Assembly: GCF_018812025.1 (NCBI RefSeq)
Contig: NC_063044.1
Location: 41,967,243 to 42,031,242, forward strand
Source of the DNA: Megalobrama amblycephala
Lineage: Eukaryota; Chordata; Actinopteri; Cypriniformes; Xenocyprididae
Reading direction: 5' to 3'
Length of the DNA: 64,000 nt
The notes below the pieces were generated by a model. The model saw only the letters and a program-made list of their open reading frames with translations, was not told the DNA's origin and did no database searches. Position 1 is the first letter of the stretch. Each line of letters starts with the position of its first letter. Of this stretch, positions 21,354 through 39,184 are shown in pieces. The position numbers and the translations under genes are program-made.

Positions 21354-21714
21354 CAGTAGCAACTAGATTCTAGATTATGTAATCAGATTACAAAAATAAA
21401 GTACTTGCAATTGGATTATGTTACATTTTAAAATAGGATGTAATGTAATGTTTAATGCCCTTCATGTTAACAAAAAATGCAAATATATTTCCTTTCTCTT
21501 TGCATTTATATATCAATCAGGTACAAGACTGTCCTATTCAATACAATATGATAAATAAGTTGGTTCAAAAGTAATCTAAAAGTAATCTAAAAGTAGTCTG
21601 AATACATTACCTAAAATGTGTAATGTAAAAGATTACGTTACTAACTACAATTTACTGTTTACTCTACAATTTATTGCAACTGACTACAATTTGTAAGAAA
21701 TCTACCCAGCACTG
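21354..21714. mobile_element. hAT-like miniature element, CAGTG-type termini
   Basis: The right end reads AAATCTACCCAGCACTG and the left end CAGTAGCAACTAGATT. The flanks TCTATTGA and CCTATTGA match at seven of eight positions, as expected for an hAT duplication. The interior is a series of imperfect GTAATCTAAAAGTAATCT-type repeats. Confidence 0.75.
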
Positions 21715-23670
21715 CCTATTGACATCAGAAAGTTTTAGACATTTGGTGCTCTTTTTTTTTGAAGCCATTTTTGCTGTTTGACATCAATAAAGTTTTTTTT
21801 TAACTGTGGAGCAAGTTTTCAGTTCTGAAAGTTTATGTTTTCATAGTACAATGAACTCTTTTATCTCAAAAGATGAAGGAACGTATCATTCCTCATGATA
21901 TTTCTCAGTTTGAATATGGTATTTTATGTATTCTTTTTTCACACGGGTCAGTAAAGAATAAACATAAAAGCTGAGGCCAGATTTAAACTTTTGTCCCTGT
22001 GTGCATGACTCCTTTTTATATGTCACTGAGCATGTGAACAGTGATTTCTTTCTTTATTTCTTTCTTTCTAGTCTGATGTTTCTAAAATTGCAAGATCGTC
22101 GCTGATTCCCTCCAGACAAGCTGTTAACAGAATGACAATCACTGTAAGTCCGCTAGCGCCGTTAGCATCGCAGGCTAGTTGCTTCCTGACTGTAAACGAG
22201 CAGCGAAGAGCATACAAGACATGCACAAACAAACAAACCAAACTGATGATTAAACAGCTTACCTTTCATATAATAGTTAGTTAATCAAACACTTATGAAG
22301 GTGAACCATGGATTTGCTCTTATACCAGTGTTTGAAATAGTTGCACGAATGTGAGGTAACTGCATAGGCCTACCTTGAAAAAGGCTGAGGCCGAAATGGA
22401 TAAATATGAGCTTCTGAATGATAATTAGAAATGTCACTCAAGCTCACTTTTTGTCTGGCATATCTCAGATTTAGTATTGCATTTGGTTTTAGTAGGGAAA
22501 ACTAATAGCATACCTTCATGAGTGCATCCTTCATCACTATTTAGTTTATATACTTTGACCCAATGGTCGTTTTAATAATTTAAAATGCCAAAAAATGCTG
22601 ATATAAGTGCCATTAAGAGAGGCTGAGGCATTGCGACACTGAAATATGCATTGATGCAGAGTGCCTTCCTTCCTGTATAAATTAGCTACTGTTAGAGTTA
22701 TTAGCATTCTGCTATTTATACATTTAAACTCTGAACTCCCTCCAGCTATGCTCACATTAAAGTGATAAGCGATTTGGCAAGTCTGAGGAATAAATCTATT
22801 TACTTACACAAAATCCATGTGATAGCTTTTTAATAGAGGCCATTACCATTGTTTCCAGTGATACAGTGTGATTCCATTAGCGGCTAATTTCTCTGATGAT
22901 TAGATAAACAAATGCCCTGATGAAACTTTGATTATGTTTCCATCTCGAATACAGTACAAATCTAATACACAGGATCAGCAGGTCCTCAAGACAGCTTCGG
23001 AAGGGATTTCTTACGGCTTTTTGGATGCATCAAAACACATAAATGACATATTAGTGTGTCACTTAATTGGAAGCGTGCCCAGACAGATTCAGATAACAAT
23101 GCGTCGCGTCCAGCAGCCGGTTGACAAATAACTCCATCACCTCCACCCGATCTAGATGCTTTGAAATGACTGAAATAATTCAATCACAGTATAATTGCCA
23201 ACATCAGAGCGCATCGATCACAATGTTCTGGGAGAGTCTATTCCTGCAGAGGGAATGAAGACTTACAGTTCAGGGGTAGTGTAGTCTCTGCCAAACTTTT
23301 GACATGATCTTTTATTTCTTCTTGTTGTTCAGCAATCTTCCAGAAGCTTTTATTAGAAAAAAAGGATCTATGTGTCACATCCGAAATAGAGCAAATTACA
23401 TGGCCTGTTGGCCGGGCATAACTACTTTGCTCATGGACAGTTTTTCTTTCGCATTCTGTTATGGTTTACACTTTCTACTGTAATTGCCTTTAGACTGTGT
23501 TTTGTTTTGCACTCTCTGTGTGTGAAAGTATTTGTGCACTTTTGATGTTCAGCACCTGAATTTCCCCCTTAGGGATCAATACGTTACTTCCATCCACCTT
23601 GCCATCTTCAATAACAGTAAGAACACTGCAAACAATCATTTTCTTTATCACAGTTTTTGTCTTGTTTTCC
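21715..23670. other. Non-coding stretch without recognised features
   Basis: Includes a short (CTTT)n run near 22050-22071. Frames at 22546-22755, 22928-23131 and 22986-23183 lack recognisable domains. Confidence 0.4.
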
Positions 23671-27656
<3,986 letters not shown>

Positions 27657-29788
27657 TAGGGCTGGGCAAAAAAAAAAAAAATATTTTTTTTTTTTTAATC
27701 GCTTTTTAAAATGTGATTCAATATTGATTCTCAAAAGCCATGAATAGATCTTTTTTCAGTATTTATTTCCACAAACATTGAACATAATATCTGATTGAAC
27801 GTTAATTTTATTACTAGTCTTCTCCACTAGATGTCATCCTCTTATTTAACTTGCACGACGGTGGGGACCCTGTTATTCATTCAGTGCTCAACATTGTAGA
27901 TGCAGGTGCGCCTTTAAGTGTAAAAGATGCTCGGACAGTTAAAGGAACTGTCTGACAGTTGCAAACGGGCCAGTTCTGCATGTCACGAAAGTTTTCATTT
28001 GCGCTGTGTGAGAAATTTTGTGTGCGCACACACACGAAGAGCACTCGAAGCGCGTCTCAGCGCGGAACTAATAAAATTAATTCTCTTTCACGTCTCCTTG
28101 CGCTAAAACGGACAAATTCACATAAATGTATTGTAAAATGCCTGCGTTTGCGAGTATACTAGTAAGCATAGTTGGTTATGGCTTAAGTAAAGTAATTAGA
28201 GAAAGAACGCTCATATATCATTATAATGGATCCATACATTAGTCTCAAAGTGACAGCAGCCTAATATTCCTACTGCTGTCTGTGATTTTAATGTTAAAGG
28301 TGCCCTAGAATTAAAAATTGAATTTACCTCGGCATAGTTAAATAACAAGAGTTCAGTACATGGAAATGACATACAGTGAGTCTCAAACACCATTGTTTCC
28401 TCCTTCTTATGTAAATTTGATTTGTTTAAAAGACCTCCAAAGAACAGGCGAATCTCAACATAACACCGAATGTTACGTGACAGTCGGGATCATTAATATG
28501 TATGACCCCAATATTTGCATATGCCAGCCCATGTTCAAGGCATTACACAAGGGCAGGCAGTATTAACGTCTGGATCTGTGCACAGCTGAATCATCAGACT
28601 AGGTAAGCAAGCAAGAACAATAGTGAAAAATGGCAGATGGAGCAATAATAACTGACATGATCCATGATAACATGATATTTTTAGTGATATTTGTAAATTG
28701 TCTTTCTAAATGTTTCGTTAGCATGTTGCTAATGTACTGTTAAATGTGGCTAAAGTTACCATCGTTTATTACTGTATTCACGGAGACAAGACTGTCATTA
28801 TTTTCATTTTTAAACACTTGCAGTCTGTATAATTCATAAACACAACTTCATTCTTTATAAATCTCTCCAACAGTGTAGCATTAGCCGTTAGCCACGGATC
28901 ACAGCCTCAAATTCATTCAGAATCAAATGTAAACATCCAAATAAATACTATACTCACATGATCCGATGTATGCATGCAGCATGCATGACGAACACTTTGT
29001 AAAGATCCATTTTGAGGGTTATATTAGCTGTGTGAACTTTGTTTATGCAATAATAGAGTCGAGAGCTCGGGAGGGGGCGGGGAGCGTGAGGAATTAAAGG
29101 GGCCACAGCCTGAATCAGCGCATTTCTAATTATTCCCCAAAACAAGCAGTTAAAAAAATGAATTAAAAAAAATCTATGGGGTATTTTGAGCTGAAACTTC
29201 ACAGACACATTCAGGGGACACCTTAGACTTATATTACATCTTGTAAAAAAACGTTCGATGGCACCTTTAATCAAACTACAAGACAAAGTCAATCTCTGCT
29301 CTTCACTGAATAATGTTTTTGTAACTTTAGTAAGGATTAACTTTTATTTAATTTGTACAGTGAAGATTATTTGCAGTGTTATTTTACATTTGAATACTTT
29401 ATTCAATTTCTGTACCTGAGAACTACTGTTAGAACAACCTGAAAAACCTTAAAAGCACTAATTATTTCATTTGTATCTTTGTTATATTATATTTATTTAT
29501 TTTGTGTTAATCCTTGTAGTTGAATTTGTTCTTTTTATTAATGACTGTTTACTTTTCTTTAATAATCTTTGAAATTTATATTAGTAAGCAGTTTTAGCTG
29601 TGGTATTGACATTGGAATGGAGAATTGTTCAATTTCAATGATATGTAAAATTTTGGGTGTCATAACCTTGTTTATTACAATACAAGGATACATGGTTCAA
29701 AAGCAATACATTTTGAAAGCAAAAATTGAAATTGAATCTTTGAATTCATTGAATCAAATGGAATCACCTGTATCGATACCCTGCTCTA
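27657..29788. mobile_element. Possible hAT-like element split by TTAA element copy 2
   Basis: The left end reads TAGGGCTGGGCAAAAA, a common hAT-type terminus in fish, followed by sequence with GATTCAATATTGATTCTC. Near the other end GAATCAAATGGAATCACC and TATCGATACCCTGCTCTA look like the decayed opposite arm. No target duplication is readable. Much of the interior is the 28294-29270 insertion. This call is tentative. Confidence 0.35.
28294..29270 (-). mobile_element. TTAA-flanked non-autonomous element, copy 2 (inverted)
   Basis: It is full length and opposite in orientation to copies 1 and 3. TTAA lies at 28294-28297 and 29267-29270. On the minus strand it also contains the short MDLYKVFVMH start near 29010. 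It shares TGACAGTCGG, the CTAGTCTGATGATTC block (here inverted) and the terminal AGGTGCC with the other copies. Confidence 0.85.
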
Positions 29789-29791
29789 ACA

Positions 29792-30241
29792 TTAAAGGGT
29801 TAATTCACCCAAAAATGAAAATTCTGTCATTTATTACTCACCCTCATGTCGTTCCACACCCGTAAGACCTTCGTTCATCTTCAGAACACAAATTAAGATA
29901 TTTTTGATAAAATCTGATGGTTCAGTGAGGCCTGCATTGACAGCAAGACAATTAACATTTTCAATACCCAGAAAGCTACTAAAGACATATTTAAATCAGT
30001 TCATGTGACTACAGTGGTTCAACCTTAATGTTATTAAGCAATGAGAATACTTTTTGTGAACCAAAAAAACTAAATAATGACTTTATTCAACAATATCTAG
30101 TGATGGGCGATTTCAAAACACTGCTTCATGAAGCTTCGAAGCTTTACAAATCTTTTGTTTCGAATAAGTGGTTCAGAATGTGTATCAAAGTGCCAAAGTC
30201 ACGTGAAACGAATTTTAATTTTTGGGGGACTAACCCTTTAA
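29792..30241 (+). mobile_element. Fold-back element (AGGGTTAGTTCACCC family), near-complete shorter copy
   Basis: TTAA bounds both ends (29792-29795 and 30238-30241). The left arm carries TCATTTATTACTCACCCTCA and GTTCATCTTCAGAACACAAA. The centre carries ACAATATCTAGTGATGGGCG. The right arm is shortened to TTTTTGGGGGACTAACCCT. Confidence 0.85.
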
Positions 30242-31680
30242 CATTGCCATATTCAATTATAAATATATCTCAATTTGAGCAAAAGTTACAGTAAAGACTT
30301 TTATAATGTTACATTATTTCTTACATTATGTTAATAAAACATTAACTTTAACTTAATAAAAGGTAAGAAAAGGTCTAATCATAACTGTCTAGTAAACAGA
30401 ATAAATGATTTATTTTTTGTGCACTTCTTAAAAACTTGTTATATCCACATACAAGAAGTATGCCACAAAAAAGAGAGAGATTAAATGAGCCTTTCCCCAC
30501 AGAGTGAGTGTGTGTTGCAGACACCGATCATTTCCTCGGTCTTATCGTACCCGATAACACAGTGCTCACTCAACTCAGGACTTTATAATTAAAACCATAA
30601 TTACACAACTGTGCAGACAATCTCATTTCCAGCTAGCAGCAATTAAATATAACGTGACAGTGACTTAATGATCATTAGAGGGGAACTTTGTATCCAGCAG
30701 CCTGCAGATCTCATGAGACGCATGTGCAGAGAAAGACAAAGATCATGCAGAGGCCCGTTCGATGCACCTGTTTAATCAAGAAGCAAAAAGAGACCACACT
30801 CATTTTCCTTTGCTTTCTGCAACATGGTGTGATAGAGAGGGCTGCATTTATCGGCACGGCTCCAAAGGATCCTTGGATCCTCGTATTATTCTGCAATCAG
30901 CACCAAGGACAGCTCCACCGCAGACTCTAGCACAGCAGCTCCAGGGAAGAAGGAAACACAAAAACACAGAGCAAAGCAGAGAGAGCTGCCACTGACATTA
31001 TGCCACAGACTGTTTAATTGCATTCCTACGCAGAAATGAACACAGTTTGAACATTCTTGGTCTAAATCACAGGCTGAATCATAAAATATGTTTTAGGGCC
31101 AATTAAATACGGTGTGATTATAGGGGAGACTGGAAAGAGTCAAATAAAAAGAAGGATTTACAGTGGAGATATTGCTATAAATAGTCCTATTCAAAACTTG
31201 AGAGTTAAATGGCTTTTATAGGACTGTTCTATCTGGGAGTTCTTCTTTTATGATTATCAAAGGGAAAGGTTTGGTGAAAATATTATCTGGCGCAGGTTTC
31301 GCCTACTTAAAATTGATTATAGCAATTCCACAGCACTCACAGTTTCAGGCGAGAGGGAAATGCTTACTTTCTAGTGAAATGTATGTCATGAGTGACTGAC
31401 TGAACTCAATAGAGCAGGGACCCCATTCACACTGCAGCATTCATAACCATTACAGCCTGCATCGTAAACGCAGAGGGACTATAAATATCATGTTAACTTC
31501 TCACCCTTCATTCAGTACTATTGGAGAATCAATCAAAGTAAGCTGTCAGCTTCTCCATAGACTTTCGCACCAATCACTTGATTACAAGGATAGCCGACTC
31601 TTTGCTGTTATAGAAGTCTTCTGAAAGGTTTGGGTAAGTGGGTTATTAGATTCACTTTTTCAGTCATTTAATTAAGACAT
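30242..31680. other. Non-coding stretch without recognised features
   Basis: Apparently unique. Frames at 30688-30995 are short and without domains. Confidence 0.4.
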
Positions 31681-31712
31681 ACACTATTGTTAAAAGTCTG
31701 GGGTCAGTAAGA
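31681..31712 (+). repeat. Short tail fragment of the dispersed teleost repeat
   Basis: ACTATTGTTAAAAGTCTGGG followed by GTCAGTAAGAT resembles the terminal block of the repeat seen in inverted form at 12177-12195. Confidence 0.45.
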
Positions 31713-31765
31713 TATGTAGGACGTATCTCCTTTCTTCTCTTACACTATGTTATATCGAAATCCTC

Positions 31766-34028
31766 AACATGATCTCATGAGAATACGTGTGTATTTTTAC
31801 GCGTATATTTACTTACGTTTTCATACACACAAAAAACATACAATATTGACGTCTTTATAGCACTAAAACGTAAAAATACTTGCGTATTAACAGCAATAAA
31901 ACATAAATCATTTACGTATCCAAGTGTGAATGTGTATGAATTCCCATGTATTAATATTAAAATCGTGGCATTAATGTTTTAAATCTGTTGTATTCAATCG
32001 AATTTATTGAATGCAGTTTACTCATCTACTATGAAAATAACATTTCTGTTCGTGACTTGTGCTGCAAACTCGTTTCAGAGGATTACATAATATTAAACCA
32101 GACTACACTTTGAAATCTTAAAATGAATAATATTTCTGTAATTGTTTAACCATTTTGTTTGCTGTGCGACACAGGTGTTTTCTCCTATGCAGCGACTGAC
32201 AATACAACCATAAGATACACCAAAGCACAACATAAATTCACAAATCATATCGATTTTATTTGTTGGCTGAACTCCAAATGTTTAGAATTCATATGTTTGT
32301 AAGGAACATATCCAAATTCAGCACTTTATCCATCAATCTTCATTCTCACCGGAGTTAGTCGCAGTCAAAGCCTGCGCTCGTTATGATTCAAATTTGAAAG
32401 TTGCGACCTCGAGAACCTTTACGACATGGTTTATGGCACTGATATCGAACGCTCATTGGTTCTCACCTGCTTCGTCACACCTTATTGCGACATGCCGTGT
32501 TTCAGTGGATTGACATTTGAAATGAGAGCGCGCCTTCACGGAGAGAGGCCGGATTCACATTTTCATGGATTAATAAATTAAATTCTGCTCTGTACCCTAT
32601 AAAAAACTATTACCATTACCGCCAAAGAGGACTGTAACTCATCATAATTACTTTTGGTACCACTGTTGATGTTTTCGCAATAAATAAATTACTGTGATAA
32701 CATTTGTCAGCGCGTTATTCTTTTACTTATAACCTATAGTTTTAAAGGTGCCGTAGAACGTCTTTTTAAAAGATGTAATATAAGTCTAAGGTGTCCCCTG
32801 AAGGTGTCTGTGAAGTTTCAGCTCAAAATACCCCATAGATTTTTTTTTATTAACTGCCTATTTTGAGCCATAATTATATATGCACCGATTCCTTGCGCGG
32901 CCCCTTTAAATCTCGTGCTCTCCGCCCCCGGAGCTCGCGCTTGCCTTAACCAGCATAAACAAAGTTCACACAGCTAATATAACCCTCAAAATGGATCTTT
33001 ACAAAGTGTTTGTCATGCAACATGTCTAATCGTGTAAGTATGGTATTTATTTGGATGTTTACATTTGATGAGTTTGATAGTACTCTGTGGCTAATGCTAA
33101 CATTACACACTGTTGGAGAGATTTATAAAGAATGAAGTTGTGTTTATGAATTATACAGATTGCAAGTGTTTAAAAATGAAAATAGCGACAGTCTTGTCTC
33201 CATGGATACAGTAAGAAACGATGGTAACTTTAACCACATTTAACAGTACATTAGCAAAATGCTAACGAAACATTTAGAAAGGCAATTTACAAATATCACT
33301 AAAAATATCATGGATCATGTCAGTTATTATTGCTCCATCTGCCATTTTTCGCTATTGTTCTTGCTTGCTTACCTAGTCTGATAATTCAGCTATGCACAGA
33401 TCCAGACGTTAATACTGGCTCCCCTCGTGTAATGCTTTGATCATGAGCTGGCATATGCAAATATTGGGGTCATACATATTAATGATCCCGACTGTTACGT
33501 AACAGTCGGTGTTATGTTGAGATTTGCCTGTTTTTCAGAGGTCTTTTAAACAAATGAGATTTATATAAGAAGGAGGAAGCAATGGAGTTTGAAACTCAAC
33601 ATATGTCTTTTCCATGTACTGCACTCTTGTTATTCAACTATGCCAAGGTAAATTACATTTTTGATTATAGGGCACCTTTAAGAAATGGTTATGGGTAGGT
33701 TTAGGGGTAGGTGTAGGATTAGTGACTTAAAATATCATTTTAATACCATATTTTTACCTAAATTCATGTCATGTTCAATTGTCATTTTCCTACACATTTC
33801 CATTATGTTTTATTATTTTAACATTCTGTATAAAATCGGTATGTTTAGGTTCTGGATGTTGTTTAGATTAGTAAATATTTTTATATTCGTAAGTATTTTT
33901 ACGTTTTAGTGCTATAAATATGTCACTATTGCACGTTTTAGCACCTTTCTAAATGTACAAAATGTACGTTTTGTGTCTTTGAAAGCTACATATTTATACC
34001 TATGTATTAACAATGAGACCAGGCTGAA
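31766..34028. mobile_element. Probable inverted-repeat DNA element split by TTAA element copy 3
   Basis: On the left, TATAGCACTAAAACGTAAAA near 31857 is mirrored on the right by TTTTTACGTTTTAGTGCTAT near 33894. Further weak symmetry extends outward to AGAATACGTG on the left and GTATTAACAATGAGACC on the right. The left-hand tip is decayed and no target duplication could be read. Copy 3 of the TTAA element occupies 32742-33681. Confidence 0.45.
32742..33681 (+). mobile_element. TTAA-flanked non-autonomous element, copy 3
   Basis: It runs AGGTGCCGTAGAACG to TATAGGGCACCT, with TTAA at 32742-32745 and 33678-33681. It has the same orientation as copy 1 and is similar over its entire length. The MDLYKVFVM start is at 32991 and stops soon after. 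The palindrome around GTTACGTAACAGTCGG is retained. Confidence 0.87.
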
Positions 34029-34166
34029 ATCCTACAACATTTTTCTTTAAAACTTCTCGTTTTAGACTTCTAATTTGTGACCAATGTTTGGTTTAGCTCT
34101 TTCCCCTGTTTCCGCATTTGTCAATTCTCACATCTGGGATTTTTAACTTTGGAGAAAGCGTAACGG

Positions 34167-34468
34167 CAGGGTTGCCAGGTTTTCACAACAAAACCTGCCC
34201 AAACCCATTTTGCTACTCAAAACAAGCACAAAATTAGCCCAATCTGGGTCCCCTGCTAAAAAAAAAAAAAAAAAAAAAAAATGCATCCCGTGGGGTAAAA
34301 TCTGTGTTTTTTTTTTTTGGCAGGGTTCCCCTGGTAAAATAAGCATTCCAGGGGCTAAATATAATATGTTATTGGGGTTGCTTCAACCTGCAGACATGAA
34401 AAACAACCCGCAGCAACACTGTTAAAGTAGCCTGATTCCAGTGGAAAACCGCGGACTTGGCAACAGTG
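34167..34468. mobile_element. hAT-like miniature element, CAGGGTTGCCA termini
   Basis: The left end reads CAGGGTTGCCAGGTTTTCAC. The right end, reverse-complemented, reads CACTGTTGCCAAGTCC. The flanks CGTAACGG and CATAATGG match at six of eight positions, and both differences are the transitions expected from decay of methylated CpG. Two poly-A/T runs lie inside. Confidence 0.72.
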
Positions 34469-34476
34469 CATAATGG

Positions 34477-35631
34477 CTAACTTGGATCACGTGAGGCACC
34501 TCAGACTTTCGTGTAATGGCAGTGACATCAGAGTTGCCGGGTTGCATGAGTGGTGTTTTACAACTGGTTCCTTTACTCACAGACGTGAACAGGTGCTGGT
34601 ATGGTGATATAATGGTGCGGAGAATATTTTCTTGGCACACTTTGGGCCCCTTAGCACCCAACTTAGCACCCACAGCCTTACTGAGTATTATTGCTGACCA
34701 TGTCCATCCCTTTATGCCCACAATGTAAGCTACCCATCTTCTGATGGTTACTTCCAGCAGGATAACACGGGTTATTATTATTATTATTATTATAAATAAC
34801 ACTCATTAGCATCCAGATGGACATCATTTAATTAATATAATTGATGCATAAACAACAATCAGAATGGTAAAACACAAACAGAAAAACATACAACCATACT
34901 GATAGAGCAAGCAATAATCTCAGACAGTTTGTCTAAGGTTATTTCTAGGACCTGTTGTAAAACATCGCTCATTTGACACGGCTGTTTCAGCACTTCAACA
35001 GATACACCACCACACTCATGATAAGGTGCACAAGTGCCAACCTGTGAGATGTTCTAACCATAAATATCTATAGTTCTAATAACGTACTGGTTCTATCACT
35101 GACGGACACGCATAATCTTCAGGAACATTGACATTTCTCTGTTTTTGCTTCACTTCATCTACCAGTGTCTCGCTCTTAATAGCTCTGCCACCACCATGTT
35201 TCCAACACCTGGCTCCGCCTTGATGCATTTATTGATAGAGTGAGAAATGATTGGCTTGGATTGCATTTTCAAATCCACATTAAATTTTGCTACATTCATC
35301 GTGGGTATTTCTTGAAAATGCAATCGCAAGTGTCTTAACTGCAAATTGAGAAAAAATAACATTTAAATGAAATAAATCATTTTGCTACAATATTTGCTTG
35401 AACATGTTAAACATATCTAATCATTCACAATTTCGCAACTTAAAAAATGTTAAAATATATGTTTAAATTATATGTTAAAACTAGTATAGGAAATAGCAAA
35501 TGTAAATTATATTACTGAATTTCATTTTGCTCCAAACGTTAGACATATGGTATGGAAAATGTAAATTTAACTACAGAAATGCATTGCCATTTTACATATT
35601 TCATATTGAATACTGCTACCCATATGTTTCC
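34477..35631. other. Non-coding stretch without recognised features
   Basis: Holds a (TTA)n microsatellite at about 34772-34792. Nothing else is recognisable. Confidence 0.45.
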
Positions 35632-35690
35632 GTAGAGGGTGAGTAAATTATGGGATAATTTTCATTTTTGGGTGAACTATTCCTTTAATG
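35632..35690 (-). repeat. Terminal fragment of an AGGGTTAGTTCACCC fold-back element
   Basis: GAGGGTGAGTAAATTATGGG followed by TTTTTGGGTGAACTATTCCT and TTAA is the outermost arm of the family. The rest is absent. Confidence 0.7.
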
Positions 35691-38048
35691 AGTTATTACT
35701 TAAAAGCACAATTTTAGATTCTAAGATTTTTAGATTAAAATATCTAAAAATCAATAGAACAATGCTATACATTTTGTTGACTTGTGTACTACTTACATTA
35801 TCTCAGACGTTTCCAACAATGTTTAAATCCAGAGAAATCAGCAATTTTAACCAGGACATGGACCGTGTTATTGTGTCGCATGTCAATGACGTCATATCCG
35901 CACTACCCTAGATTTATAGTTTTACTAATATCAATTTAGCTTACTGCAGTGTGCAAAACGTGTCTACCAGCCACCAATCGAACGCACAGAGTAACGTTAT
36001 AATATGATGTAATATAATAATATATGATATAATATGATTTCTGCCCGAGTCCATTGGATTCCTTTCCATTTTCCACACCCATTCACAGCATCATCAAGCA
36101 ACGCCTTTGTTTTGAATAAGCAACCTCTAGTGCCAAAAATTACTTATTGTGCCTTTAAATAAAGAATACAGCTCATTTTCTGTTGAGTTTCTGTTGATTT
36201 TTGACATCCTGCAATGTTAAATGTATCAGCACTGTAATGGCTTTTATATTCTCAGTGAATTAATCTGCATTCAGGTGTGGGATTTGGAGAGCTTATCTTA
36301 TAAAGCAGCCTGTCTATATTACATATTACTAATGGAAATTCATCTTCACAACCCACAAGGAAATTAAAACGGATAGAGGCCATTGTGACGCAATTGCATA
36401 ATGTTTGTCCACATGAAGTATGTATATATAATATGCACAGCTTATTACATTTTATAGGTTGAAAATACGGTCACTCAGAAAGCCACAGCATCCTCACCAA
36501 TGCCATTAGAAAAACTCTCATTTCTTACTTTGGTATTCCCAGTAAAAGGTCAAACCCAATTACAGATATTTTGCCAGCGGCACTCTGCGACTTTACGAAC
36601 AATGATTCCTCATCCATTCAAATTAAAGGTTGAGACAGAAACAAGTCAAGGAAATTAAACCCTGACATACAGGTCACTTTCAGCACTACAAAAAATGCCT
36701 CCCATGCTTCAGTATGTCAAATAAACCTTATTTAGAGAGTATGAGAATCATTAGAGCATGAGATACCATGTCCAATTCTAAGCTGAACATTATTAAAGGT
36801 TTCTACTGAGGTTTATAGCCAACGGGGACAGAAACTGCACAAGGAGGAATCTGTTGATTTCACTGCCTACATGCTGGCTTAGACTGGTCAATATGTGAGC
36901 AGAAAATGAATGACTGACAACACAGTTGCGATTCATAATTTCATGTTTATAAAAAAAACATCGACTGGTGCGTGAGATTTGTTACATTACAATACTGTAA
37001 GTTTATGTAACATTTTCTGCAACTAGGTAAACACATGATTTCTGGTGGTTAGAATACAGAAATGTGTCGCAAGTGATTGTGACAGCTATCATGATTGAGG
37101 TACACCAAAAAAAAAAAGTCAAGTCTCACCATCCTGGAAAAAGAGAATACTAAAACTCATCTAGAACTAGATTTCATGGAGAAAGCTGTTGCAGTCCCTC
37201 TTATCCATTTATTTTTCCTTGTGATCTATAAGTCTATTTGTTTATTTATTAATGGCAAGCTGTGAGGCGAATGGAAAACAGCGCAATGGAGACGACGTGT
37301 GATGAAATTTATCTGTTCATTTTTAAAAACAGATGTTTTAAAGGGGAACTTATCAAAACAAGCCACGCTGCCGACTTCTCAGTGTATATCTGAACAAGTT
37401 GCTGCGTTCTATAAAGATCTGCTATGACACTATCCACCTGTGAGATGTTTTTCTGAAACACTTTTAATTTCTAATGTAAAATGGCAGCAAATGGGCCTTT
37501 ACGAGCCAATGATTCTGAAAGTGTCGGAGTGACCGTATATTAGTAGATTGATTGATGAACTTTCCTTTTAGCAGCCGCATTCTATCACTTTTATGAGTCT
37601 GGCATGTGAGGTGTTCCCATCAGGACAAATGGGATGGAAATGTTGTTTGCATTGGGTTGTCCTCAGCCAAAATATAGGCATGCCCGCTATCCCATCAGCC
37701 TCGGCTGGACTCTGCTCACTGAAGCGAGATTACAAGAGGGCAGGGATCATTTCCGTCATAATGTCACGCATTAGCATATATCCTGCAGCCGGACTCCAAG
37801 GCATCTGGCACTTCCATGAATGTAATAGACTTTGCTGTTCCATTATTTTACTAATTACTTTAGAGGCACAAATCCCATGTGTATTGTAGTAAGACCTATC
37901 ACATCTGTTATGTAAGCTATTACCTAACACAACATTATTATAGCACGAAAATTTGTAGAACACATTAAAACAGTCATTTTGATCTCTTTGGGGTTAGTAA
38001 GATTTATTTTTTAAGGGTCGCTTTTTATGATGAACAGATTTAATTTAG
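35691..38048. other. Non-coding stretch without recognised features
   Basis: Over 2 kb of AT-rich, unique-looking sequence with only short unsupported frames. A TTTGGGGTTAGTAAGATT motif near 37987 may be another relic of the dispersed repeat tail. Confidence 0.4.
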
Positions 38049-39126
38049 GCTTTTACCAGAGGTGGGTAGTAACAAAGTACATTTACTTCGTTACATGTAC
38101 TTGAGTAGTTTTTTGGAAAATTTGTACTTTTTAGAGTAGATTAAAATGTGGGTACTTTTACTTTAACTTGAGTACATTTGTAATGAAAAATCTGTACTTT
38201 TACTTCGCTACAATGGGCAACGTTCCTCTCGTTACTTTATTTTAATTCAATACTGTAAATGTTAAGAAATGCGTAGTTTATTCCATGCGCGCTGTCTCTT
38301 TTTTCATGAACGATGCCCCATTCACAAATGAATCACTCTTTTGAGTCGATTCTGTTCAAAGACTAGATCAAACAAGTTAGTAAAGCTGTCTAAATTGATT
38401 CGCGAATCAGTTTGAATGATTTGTTCAGTTCCTGCACGCGCTGAATCGTCTGAAGCGGTTTCTCACTCGGAGCGGATGAAGTGGCAGTGGACCTACAGTC
38501 AATTAAAAGCAAATCTGCAAATGCATCCAATTGTTTCCCAGCGATGAAGACCTTTATTAGTTGAGCTGCGTATGCTGTCTGTGAACAATTCCACAGGTAG
38601 GCCTATCGATTTCATTTGATTTTACTTCATGATACAGCCAATAGCCGACATTTTACAACCAAACAGATTATTACGTCACTATAACAAAAGTATGTCGTAT
38701 TTCTTTACCGTTTTTATGGGCATATATCTTAATTTATACATATACTATTGCGCAATGGCGGCGCCAGCGACCTGTTCGTCTTGAAAATGAACGCTTTGCG
38801 TTGACACAGTTAAGCAGTTTACACGCGCCTGCTGAAATATACATTTGATTACATTTTGGAGAACAGACCGAAGAAGATCCGTCAATGTGTATTTGATCAT
38901 TGTTTGTGTCAAGTTCAGATATGAGCGCGAGCACATGTAAAGAGTTTTCTCTCTTCTTTAAAATGTAACGTTAGCTGTATACGTTATTAATATAGTAACG
39001 ATACATTCGGGTTACAGATGCTAGAAATAATGCTTGTCTCTTCTATGTTTGTTTGTTGCAAAGATATCTAATTATGATAATAAATTAAATATCTATTTAA
39101 ATAATAAACATTAAATAATAACATGC

Positions 39127-39127
39127 T

Positions 39128-39183
<56 letters not shown>
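39127..39183. repeat. (TG)n microsatellite
   Basis: Nearly perfect GT dinucleotide run directly beside the nested palindromic element. Confidence 0.95.
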
Positions 39184-39184
<1 letters not shown>

